Shown piece after piece: positions 54,126 to 63,981 of a stretch of DNA of 64,000 nt. Positions within the stretch are counted from its first letter, which is position 1. The number at the start of each line of letters is the position of its first letter. The stretch lies in assembly GCA_023614405.1 (NCBI GenBank), contig JAJUPC010000223.1:1-64000 (forward strand), read 5' to 3'. The translations under genes were made by a program, and so were the position numbers. The notes beneath the pieces were generated by a model. The model worked only from the letters and a program-made list of their open reading frames with translations, was not told the DNA's origin and searched no databases. The stretch is from Avena insularis (Eukaryota; Streptophyta; Magnoliopsida; Poales; Poaceae).

Positions 54126-54962
54126 GGATGCATGTGGTTTAGGAAAAGAAGACACATGCAATGACTCTAGCAGTGGTTTAGGAAAGAAACACACATGCAA
54201 TGACTCTGGTGGTGGTTTAGGAAAGGAACACACATGCAATGACTCTGGTGGTGGTTTTGGAAAGGAACACACATGCAATGACTCTGGTGGTGGTTTAGGT
54301 AAGTAAGACACATGCAATGACTCTGGTGGTGGTTTAGAAAAAGAAGACACATACAATGACTTTGGTGGTGGTTTAGTAAAGGAACACACATGCAATTACT
54401 ATAGTTGTGGTTTAGGAAAATAAGACACATGCAATGACTCTGATGGTAGTTTTGGAAAGAAGCACACATGCAATGACTCTACTGGATCCATGTGGTTTAG
54501 GAAAAGAAAACACATGTAATGACTCTGGTGGTAGTTTAGGAAAGGAAGACACATACAATGACTCTGGTGGATCCATGTGGTTTAGGAAAAGAAGACACAT
54601 GCAATGACTCTGGTGGTGGTTTAGGAAAGGAACACACATGCAATGACTCTGGTGGATGCATGTGGTTTACGAAAAGAAGACACATGCAATGACTCTAGTG
54701 GTGGTTTAGGAAAGGAACACACATGCAATGACTCTGGTGGTGGTTTTCGAAAGGAACACACATGCACTGACTCTATTGGTGTTTTAGGAAAGGAAGACAC
54801 ATGCAATGACTCTGGTGGTTGTTTACGAAAGGAACACACATGCAATGACTCTGGTGGTGGGTTGAGAAAGGAAGACACATGCAATGACTCTGGTGCATCC
54901 ATGTGGTTTTTGAAAAGAAGACACATGTAATGACTCTGGTGGTGGTTTAGGAAAAGGAACAC
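54093..54962 (+). repeat. 870-bp block recurring at 61.35 and 63.11 kb
   Basis: This block matches 61,350-62,219 at 7,257 bp and 63,112-63,981 at 9,019 bp. All three carry AGGTAAGTAAGAC, a TTACTATAG monomer running straight into GGAAAATAAGACAC, and a 95-codon version of the GGATGC module with CTATTGGTGTTTTAGG. The two later copies form a 1,762-bp tandem pair, and the first is separated from them by the 1.7-kb repeats. Confidence 0.84.
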
Positions 54963-56969
54963 ACATGCAATGACTCTGGTGGTGGTTTAAGAAAGGAACA
55001 CACATGCAATGACACTGGTGGATCCATGTGCTTTAGGAAAATAACACACATGCAATGACTCTGGTGGTGGTTTAGGAAAGGAACACACATGCAATGACTC
55101 TGGTGGTGGTTTTGGAAAGGAACACACATGCAATGACTCTGGTGGTGGTTTTGGAAAGGAACACACATGCAATTACTCTGGTGGTGGTTTAGGAAAGTAA
55201 GACACATGTAATAACTCTGGTGGTGGTTTAGAAAAATAAGACACATGCAATGACTTTGGTGGTGGTTTAGGAAAGGAACACACATGCAATTACTATAGTT
55301 GTGGTTTAAGAAAAGAACACACATTCAATGAGTCTGGTGGTTGTTTAGGAAAGGAACACACATGTAATGACTCTGGTGGTGGTTTAGGAAAGGAAGACAG
55401 ATGCAATGACTCTGGTGGTAGTTTAGGAAAGGAACACACATGCAATGACTCTGGTGGTGGGTTGAGAAAGGAAGACACATGCAATGACTCTGGTGCATCC
55501 ATGTGGTTTAGGAAAAGAAGACACATGTAATGACTCTGGTGGTGGTTTAGGAAAAGGAACACACATGCAATGACTCTGGTGGTGGTTTAAGAAAGGAACA
55601 TACATGTAATGACACTGGTGGATCCATGTGGTTTAGGAAAACAAGACACATGCAATGACTCCGGTGGTGGTTTAGGAAAGGAACACACATTCAATGACTC
55701 TGGTGGATCCATGTGGTTTAGGAAAAGAACACAAATGCAATGACTCTAGTGGTGGTTTAAGAAAGGACCACACATGCAATGACACTCCTGGATCCATGTG
55801 GTTTAAGAAAATAAGACACATGCAATGAATCTGGTGGTGGTTTAGGAAAGGAACACACATGCAATGACTCTGGTGGATGCATGTGGTTTAGGAAAAGAAG
55901 ACACATGCAATGACTCTGGTGGTGGTTTAGGAAAGGAACACACATGCAATGACTCTGGTGGATGCATGTGGTTTAGGAAAAGAAGACACATACAATGATT
56001 TTTGTGGTGGTTTAGTAAAGGAACACACATGCAATTACTATAGCTTTGGTTTAGGAAAAGAACACACATGCAATGAGTCTAGTGGTTGTTTAGGAAAGGA
56101 ACACACATGCAATGACTCCGGTGGTGGTTTAGGAAAGGAAGACAGATGCAATGACTCTGGTGGTGGTTTAGGAAAGGAACACACATGCAATGACTCTGGT
56201 GGTGGGTTGAGAAAGGAAGACACATGCAATGACTCTGGTGCATCCATGTGGTTTAGGAAAAGAAGACACATGTAATGACTCTGGTGGTGGTTTAGGAAAA
56301 GGAACACACATGCAATGACTCTGGTGGTGGTTTAAGACAGGAACACACATGCAATGACACTAGTGGATCCATGTGGTTTAGGAAAACAACACACATGCAA
56401 TGACTCTGCTGGTGATTTACGAAAGGAACACACATGCAATGAATCTGGTGGTGGTTTTGGAAAGGAACACACATGCAATGACTCTGGTGGTGGTTTAGGA
56501 AAGTAAGACACATGTAATGACTCTGGTGGTGGTTTAGAAAAAGAAGACACATGCAATGACTTTGGTGGTGGTTTAGGAAAGGAACACACATGCAATTACT
56601 ATAGTTGTGGTTTAGGAAAAGAACACACATTCAATGAGTCTGGTGGTTGTTTAGGAAAGGAACACACATGCAATGACTCCGATGGTGGTTTAGGAAAGGA
56701 AGACAGATGCAATGACTCTGGTGGATCCATGTGGTTTAGGAAAAAAGACACATGCAATGACTCTAGTGGTGGTTTAGGAAAGGAACACACATGCAATGAC
56801 TCTGGTGGTGGTTTAGGAAAGGAAGACACATGCAATGACTCTGGTGGATCCATGTGGTTTAGGAAAAGAAGAGACATGCAATGACTCTGGTGGTGGTTTA
56901 GGAAAGGAACACACATGCAATGACTCTGGTGGTGGTTTAAGAAAGGAACACACATGTAATGACACTGGT

Positions 56970-57649
56970 GGATCCATGTGGTTTAGGAAAACAAGAAACA
57001 TGCAATGACTCCGGTGGTGGTTTAGGAAAGGAACACACATTCAATGACTCTGGTGGATCCATGTGGTTTAGGAAAATAACACAAATGCAATGACTCTAGT
57101 GGTTGTTTAACAAAGGACCACACATGCAATGACACTCCTAGATCCATGTGGTTTAAGAAAATAAGACACATGCAATGACTCTGATGGTAGTTTTGGAAAG
57201 GAGCACACATGCAATGACTCTACTGGATCCATGTGGTTTAGGAAAAGAAAGAACATGCAATGACTCTGGTGGTGGTTTAGGAAAGGAACACACATGTAAT
57301 GACACTGGTGGATCCATGTAGTTTAGGAAAACAAGACACATGCAATGACTCCGGTGGTGGTTTAGGAAAGGAACACACATTCAATGACTCTGGTGGATCC
57401 ATGTGGTTTAGGAAAATAACACAAATGCAATGACTCTAGTGGTGGTTTAAGAAAGGACCACACATGCAATGACACTCCTGGATCCATGTGGTTTAGGAAA
57501 ATAAGACACATGCAATGAATCTGGTGGTGGTTTAGGAAAGGAACACACATGCAATGACTCTGGTGGATGCATGTGGTTTAGGAAAAGAAGACACATGCAA
57601 TGACTCTGGTGGTGGTTTAGGAAAGGAACACACATGCAATGACTCTGGT
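56970..57649 (+). repeat. Run of eight 85-bp dimers
   Basis: Dimer starts are 56970, 57055, 57140, 57225, 57310, 57395, 57480 and 57565, and the next start is 57650. The start at 57140 reads AGATCC, so BamHI would not cut there. As at 53.4 kb, the first four dimers are repeated 340 bp later. Confidence 0.93.
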
Positions 57650-58651
57650 GGATGCATGTGGTTTAGGAAAAGAAGACACATACAATGATTTTTGTGGTGG
57701 TTTAGTAAAGGAACACACATGCAATTACTATAGCTGTGGTTTAGGAAAAGAACACACATTCAATGAGTCTGGTGGTTGTTTAGGAAAGGAACACACATGC
57801 AATGACTCCGGTGGTGGTTTAGGAAAGGAAGACAGATGCAATGACTCTGGTGGTGGTTTAGGAAAGGAACACACATGCAATGACTCTGGTGGTGGGTTGA
57901 GAAAGGAAGACACATGCAATGACTGTGGTGCATCCATGTGGTTTAGGAAAAGAAGACACATGTAATGACTCTGGTGGTGGTTTAGGAAAAGGAACACACA
58001 TGCAATGACTCTGGTGGTGGTTTAAGAAAGGAACACACATGCAATGACACTAGTGGATCCATGTGGTTTAGGAAAATAACACACATGCAATGACTCTGTG
58101 GTGGTTTACGAAAGGAACACACATGCAATGACTCTGGTGGTGGTTTTTGAAAGGAACACACATGCAATGACTCTGGTATTGGTTAAGGAAAGTAAGACAC
58201 ATGTAATGACTCTGGTGGTGGTTTAGAAAAAGAAGACACATGCAATGACTTTGGTGGTGGTTTAGGAAAGGAACACACATGCAATTACTATAGTTGTGGT
58301 TTAGGAAAAGAACACACATTCAATGAGTCTGGTTGTTGTTTAGGAAAGGAACACACATGCAATGACTCCGGTGGTGGTTTAGGAAAGGAAGACAGATGCA
58401 ATGACTCTGGTGTATCCATGTGGTTTAGGAAAAAAGACACATGCAATGACTCTAGTGGTGGTTTAGGAAAGGAACACACATGCAATGAGTCTGGTGGTTG
58501 TTTAGGAAAGGAACACACATGCAATGACTCCGGTGGTGGTTTAGGAAAAGAAGAGACATGCAATGACTCTGGTGGTGGTTTAGGAAAGGAACACACATGC
58601 AATGACTCTGGTGGTGGTTTAAGAAAGGAACACACATGTAATGACACTGGT

Positions 58652-59161
58652 GGATCCATGTGGTTTAGGAAAACAAGAAACATGCAATGACTCCGGTGGT
58701 GGTTTAGGAAAGGAACACACATTCAATGACTCTGGTGGATCCATGTGGTTTAGGAAAATAACACAAATGCAATGACTCTAGTGGTTGTTTAACAAAGGAC
58801 CACACATGCAATGACACTCCTGGATCCATGTGGTTTAAGAAAATAAGACACATGCAATGACTCTGATGGTAGTTTTGGAAAGGAGCACACATGCAATGAC
58901 TCTACTGGATCCATGTGGTTTAGGAAAAGAAAACACATGCAATGACTCTGGTGGTGGTTTAGGAAAGGAACACACATGTAATGACACTGGTGGATCCATG
59001 TGTTTTAGGAAAACAAGACACATGCAATGACTCCGGTGGTGGTTTAGGAAAGGAACACACATTCAATGACTCTGGTGGATCCATGTGGTTTAGGAAAATA
59101 ACACAAATGCAATGACTCTAGTGGTGGTTTAAGAAAGGACCACACATGCAATGACACTCCT
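58652..59161 (+). repeat. Run of six 85-bp dimers
   Basis: Starts are at 58652, 58737, 58822, 58907, 58992 and 59077, and the next 46-mer is at 59162. The four-dimer, 340-bp period is visible again. The run then meets the short inserted block at about 59,240. Confidence 0.92.
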
Positions 59162-59239
59162 GGATCCATGTGGTTTAGGAAAATAAGACACATGCAATGA
59201 ATCTGGTGGTGGTTTAGGAAAATAAGACACATGCAATGA

Positions 59240-59512
59240 ATCTAGTGGTGGTTTTGGAAAGGAACATACATGCAATGACTCTTGTGGTGGTTTAGGAAAG
59301 GATCACACATGCAATGACTCTGGTGGTGGTTTTCGAAAGGAACACACATGCAATGACTCTAGTGGTGTTTTAGGAAAGGAAGACACATGCAATGACTCTG
59401 GTGGTGGTTTAGGAAAGGACCACACATGCAATGACACTCCTGGATCCATGTGGTTTAAGAAAATAAGACATATGCAATGACTCTGGTGGTGGTTTAGAAA
59501 AACAAGACACAT
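59240..59512 (+). repeat. ~270-bp block inserted into the third 1.7-kb repeat
   Basis: The copies at 55.8 and 57.5 kb go from the 85-bp run directly to the GGATGC dimers. Here the series is interrupted by TTTTGGAAAGGAACATAC, AAAGGATCAC, TTTTCGAAAGG and GTGTTTTAGG monomers, which belong to the 280-bp module, then a return to ACACTCCTGGATCC. The block lengthens the repeat from 1,690 to 1,962 bp. It looks like a fragment of another module moved in by unequal exchange or gene conversion. Confidence 0.75.
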
Positions 59513-60241
59513 GCAATGACTCTGGTGGATCCATGTGGTTTAGGAAAAGAAGACACATGCAATGACTCTGGTGGTGGTTTAGGAAAGGAACACACATGCA
59601 ATGACTCTGGTGGATGCATGTGGTTTAGGAAAAGAAGACACATACAATGTTTTTTGTGGTGGTTTAGTAAAGGAACACACATGCAATTACTATAGCTGTG
59701 GTTTAGGAAAAGAACACACATTCAATGAGTCTGGTGGTTGTTTAGGAAAGGAACACACATGCAATGACTCCGGTGGTGGTTTAGGAAAGGAAGACAGATG
59801 CAATGACTCTGGTGGTGGTTTAGGAAAGGAACACACATGCAATGACTCTGGTGGTGGGTTGAGAAAGGAAGACACATGCAATGACTCTGGTGCATCCATG
59901 TGGTTTAGGAAAAGAAGACACATGTAGTGACTCTGGTGGTGGTTTAGGAAAAGGAACACACATGCAATGACTCTGGTGGTGGTTTAACAAAGGAACACAC
60001 ATACAATGACACTAGTGGATCCATTTGGTTTAGGAAAATAACACACATGCAATGACTCTGCTGGTGGTTTACGAAAGGAACACACATGCAATGACTCTGG
60101 TGGTGGTTTTTGAAAGGAACACACATGCAATGACTCTGGTATTGGTTTAGGAAAGTAAGACACATGTAATGACTCTGGTGGTTTAGAAAAAGAAGACACA
60201 TGCAATGACTTTGGTGGTGGTTTAGGAAAGGAACACACATG

Positions 60242-60300
60242 CAATTACTATAGTTGTGGTTTAGGAAAAGAACACACATTCAATGAGTCTGGTTGTTGTT
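60242..60300 (+). repeat. Diverged marker monomer with TTACTATAG (type example)
   Basis: This is the most distinctive monomer in the array. The usual CAATGACTCTGGTGG end is replaced by CAATTACTATAGTTGTGG, followed by AAAAGAACACACATTC and AATGAGTCTGG. It occurs more than fifty times, for example near 915, 3291, 4642, 6038, 7342, 12401, 19166, 27231, 36249, 45514, 52425 and 63413, at spacings from about 450 to 1,450 bp. Variants are AGCTGTGG (37.6, 46.9, 52.4, 57.7, 59.7 kb), AGTTGTGATTTA (27-30 kb) and AAATACTATAG (8.27, 11.14 kb). It serves as an anchor for aligning the larger repeats. Confidence 0.9.
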
Positions 60301-60618
60301 TAGGAAAGGAACACACATGCAATGACTCCGGTGGTGGTTTAGGAAAGGAAGACAGATGCAATGACTCTGGTGTATCCATGTGGTTTAGGAAAAAAGACAC
60401 ATGCAATGACTCTAGTGGTGGTTTAGGAAAGGAACACACATGCAATGACTCTGGTGGTGGTTTAGGAAAGGAAGACACATGCAATGACTCTGGTGGATCC
60501 ATGTGGTTTAGGAAAAGAAGAGACATGCAATGACTCTGGTGGTGGTTTAGGAAAGGAACACACATGCAATGACTCTGGTGGTGGTTTAAGAAAGGAACAC
60601 ACATGTAATGACACTGGT

Positions 60619-61382
60619 GGATCCATGTGGTTTAGGAAAACAAGAAACATGCAATGACTCCGGTGGTGGTTTAGGAAAGGAACACACATTCAATGACTCT
60701 GGTGGATCCATGTGGTTTAGGAAAATAACACAAATGCAATGACTCTAGTGGTTGTTTAACAAAGGACCACACATGCAATGACACTCCTGGATCCATGTGT
60801 TTAAGAAAATAAGACACATGCAATGACTCTGATGGTAGTTTTGGAAAGGAGCACACATGCAATGACTCTACTGGATCCATGTGGTTTAGGAAAAGAAAAC
60901 ACATGCAATGACTCTGGTGGTGGTTTAGGAAAGGAACACACATGTAATGACACTGGTGGATCCATGTGGTTTAGGAAAACAAGACACATGCAATGACTCC
61001 GGTGGTGGTTTAGGAAAGGAACACACATTCAATGACTCTGGTGGATCCATGTGGTTTAGGAAAATAACACAAATGCAATGACTCTAGTGGTGGTTTAAGA
61101 AAGGACCACAAATGCAATGACACTCCTGGATCCATGTGGTTTAGGAAAATAAGACACGTGCAATGACTCTGATGGTAGTTTTGGAAAGGACCACACATGC
61201 AATGACTCTACTGGATCCATGTGGTTTAGGAAAAGAAAACACATGCAATGACTCTGGTGGTGGTTTAGGAAAGGAAGACACATACAATGACTCTGGTGGA
61301 TCCATGTGGTTTAGGAAAAGAAGACACATGCAATGACTCTGGTGGTGGTTTAGGAAAGGAACACACATGCAATGACTCTGGT
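60619..61382 (+). repeat. Run of nine 85-bp dimers, one shortened to 84 bp
   Basis: Starts are at 60619, 60704, 60789, 60873, 60958, 61043, 61128, 61213 and 61298, and the next is 61383. The single 84-bp step comes from loss of one G in ATGTGTTTAAG at about 60,799. It is the third instance of the doubled 340-bp block. Confidence 0.93.
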
Positions 61383-63981
61383 GGATGCATGTGGTTTAGG
61401 AAAAGAAGACACATGCAATGAATCTAGCGGTGGTTTAGGAAAGGAACACACATGCAATGACTCTGGTGGTGGTTTAGGAAAGGAACACACATGCAATGAC
61501 TCTGGTGGTGGTTTTGGAAAGGAACACACATGCAATGACTCTGGTGGTGGTTTAGGTAAGTAAGACACATGCAATGACTCTGGTGGTGGTTTAGAAAAAG
61601 AAGACACATACAATGACTTTGGTGGTGGTTTAGTAAAGGAACACACATGCAATTACTATAGTTGTGGTTTAGGAAAATAAGACACATGCAATGACTCTGA
61701 TGGTAGTTTTGGAATGAAGCACACATGCAATGACTCTACTGGATCCATGTGGTTTAGGAAAAGAAAACACATGCAATGACTCTGGTGGTAGTTTAGGAAA
61801 GGAAGACACATACAATGACTCTGGTGGATCCATGTGGTTTAGGAAAAGAAGACACATGCAATGACTCTGGTGGTGGTTTAGGAAAGGAACACACATGCAA
61901 TGACTCTGGTGTATGCATGTGGTTTAGGAAAGGAAGACACATGCAATGACTCTGGTGGTGGTTTAGGAAAGGAACACACATGCAATGACTCTGGTGGTGG
62001 TTTTCGAAAGGAACACACATGCACTGACTCTATTGGTGTTTTAGGAAAGGAAGACACATGCAATGACTCTGGTGGTTGTTTAGGAAAGGAACACACATGC
62101 AATGACTCTGGTGGTGGGTTGAGAAAGGAAGACACATGCAATGACTCTGGTGCATCCATGTGGTTTAGGAAAAGAAGACACATGTAATGACTCTGGTGGT
62201 GGTTTAGGAAAAGGAACACACATGCAATGACTCTGGTGGTGGTTTAAGAAAGGAACACACATGCAATGACACTGGTGGATCCATGTGGTTTAGAAAAATA
62301 ACACACATGCAATGACTCTGGTGGTGGTTTAGGAAAGGAACACACATGCAATGACTCTGGTGGTGGTTTTGGAAAGGAACACACATGCAATGACTCTGGT
62401 GGTGGTTTTGGAAAGGAACACACATGCAATGACTCTGGTGGTGGTTTAGGAAAGTAAGACACATGTAATAACTCTGGTGGTGGTTTAGAAAAAGAAGACA
62501 CATGCAATGACTTTGGTGGTGGTTTAGGAAAGGAACACACATGCAATTACTATAGTTGTGGTTTAAGATAATAAGACACATGCAATGACTCTGATGGTAG
62601 TATTGGAAAGGAGCACACATGCAATGACTCTACTGGATCCATGTGGTTTAGGAAAAGAAAACACATGCAATGACTCTAGTGGTGGTTTAGGAAAGGAACA
62701 CACATGTAATGACACTGGTTGATCCATGTGGTTTAGGAAAACAAGGCACATGCAATGACTCCGGTGGTGGTTTAGGAAAGGAACACACATTCAATGACTC
62801 TGGTGGGTCCATGTGGTTTAGGAAAATAACACAAATGCAATGACTCTAGTGGTGGTTTAAGAAAGGACCACACATGCAATGACACTCCTGGATCCATGTT
62901 GTTTAGGAAAATAAGACACATGCATTGACTTTGATGGTAGTTTTGGAAAGGAGCACACATGCAATGACTCTACTGGATCCATGTGGTTTAGGAAAATAAA
63001 ACACATGCAATGACTCTGGTGGTGGTTTAGGAAAGGAAGACACATACAATGACTCGGGTGGATCCATGTGGTTTAGGAAAAGAAGGCACATGCAATGACT
63101 CTGGTGGTGGTTTAGGAAAGGAACACACATGCAGTGACTCTGGTGGATGCATGTGGTTTAGGAAAAGAAGACACATGCAATGACTCTAGCGGTGATTTAG
63201 GAAAGGAACACACATGCAATGACTCTGGTGGTGGTTTAGGAAAGGAACACACATGCAATGACTCTGGTGGTGGTTTTGGAAAGGAACACACATGCAATGA
63301 CTCTGGTGGTGGTTTAGGTAAGTAAGACACATGTAATGACTCTGGTGGTGGTTTAGAAAAAGAAGACACATACAATGACTTTGGTGGTGGTTTAGTAAAG
63401 GAACACACATGCAATTACTATAGTTGTGGTTTAGGAAAATAAGACACATGCAATGACTCTGATGGTAGTTTTGGAAAGAAGCACACATGCAATGACTCTA
63501 CTGGATCCATGTGGTTTAGGAAAAGAAAACACATGCAATGACTCAGGTGGTATTTTAGGAAAGGAAGACACATACAATGACTCTGGTGGATCCATGTGGT
63601 TTAGGAAAAGAAGACACATGCAATGACTCTGGTGGTGGTTTAGGAAAGGAACACACATGCAATGACTCTGGTGGATGCATGTGGTTTAGGAAAAGAAGAC
63701 ACATGCAATGACTCTGGTGGTGGTTTAGGAAAGGAACACACATGCAATGACTCTGGTGGTGGTTTTCGTAAGGAACACACATGCAATGACTCTATTGGTG
63801 TTTTAGGAAAGGAAGACACATGCAATGACTCTGGTGGTTGTTTAGGAATGGAACACACATGCAATGACTCTGGTGGTGGGTTGAGAAAGGAAGACACATG
63901 CAATGACTCTGGTGCATCCATGTGGTTTAGGAAAAGAAGACACATGTAATGACTCTGGTGGTGGTTTAGGAAAAGGAACAC
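61350..63981 (+). repeat. 1,762-bp tandem pair at the right end
   Basis: Bases from 61,350 match those from 63,112 at an offset of 1,762 through 63,981. The last bases of the window are ordinary monomers with no sign of an array edge. Small differences separate the copies, for example GGTGTATGCATG at 61,911 against the usual GGTGGATGCATG. Confidence 0.83.
61468..61506 (+). repeat. Type example of the 39-bp monomer
   Basis: This copy matches the commonest form: GGTGGTTTAGGAAAGG at the left, then AACACACATGCA, then ATGACTCTGGT. Thirty-nine bases are thirteen codons, so tandem 39-mers keep frame. One plus frame reads CNDSGGGLGKEHT, and two minus frames read PESLHVCSFPKPP and QSHCMCVPFLNHH. The other three frames contain stops. 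Recurrent sub-types differ at a few places: TTTTGGAAAGG, TTTTCGAAAGG, GGGTTGAGAAAGG or GGGATGAGAAAGG, GTGTTTTAGG, and GAACAC versus GAAGAC in the middle. These sub-types occupy repeatable positions inside the larger modules. Confidence 0.95.

Larger units (their letters stand above)
55672..60945 (+). repeat. 1.69-1.96-kb repeats, three copies
   Basis: The block with GATTTTTGTGG or GTTTTTTGTGG then TTACTATAGC recurs at 55,949, 57,639 and 59,601 (spacings 1,690 and 1,962). The 85-bp runs start near 56,970, 58,652 and 60,619. The extra ~272 bp in the last interval is a short block inserted at about 59,240-59,510, annotated separately. Shared forms include TTTAACAAAGGACC and GAAGAGACATGC. Confidence 0.83.
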
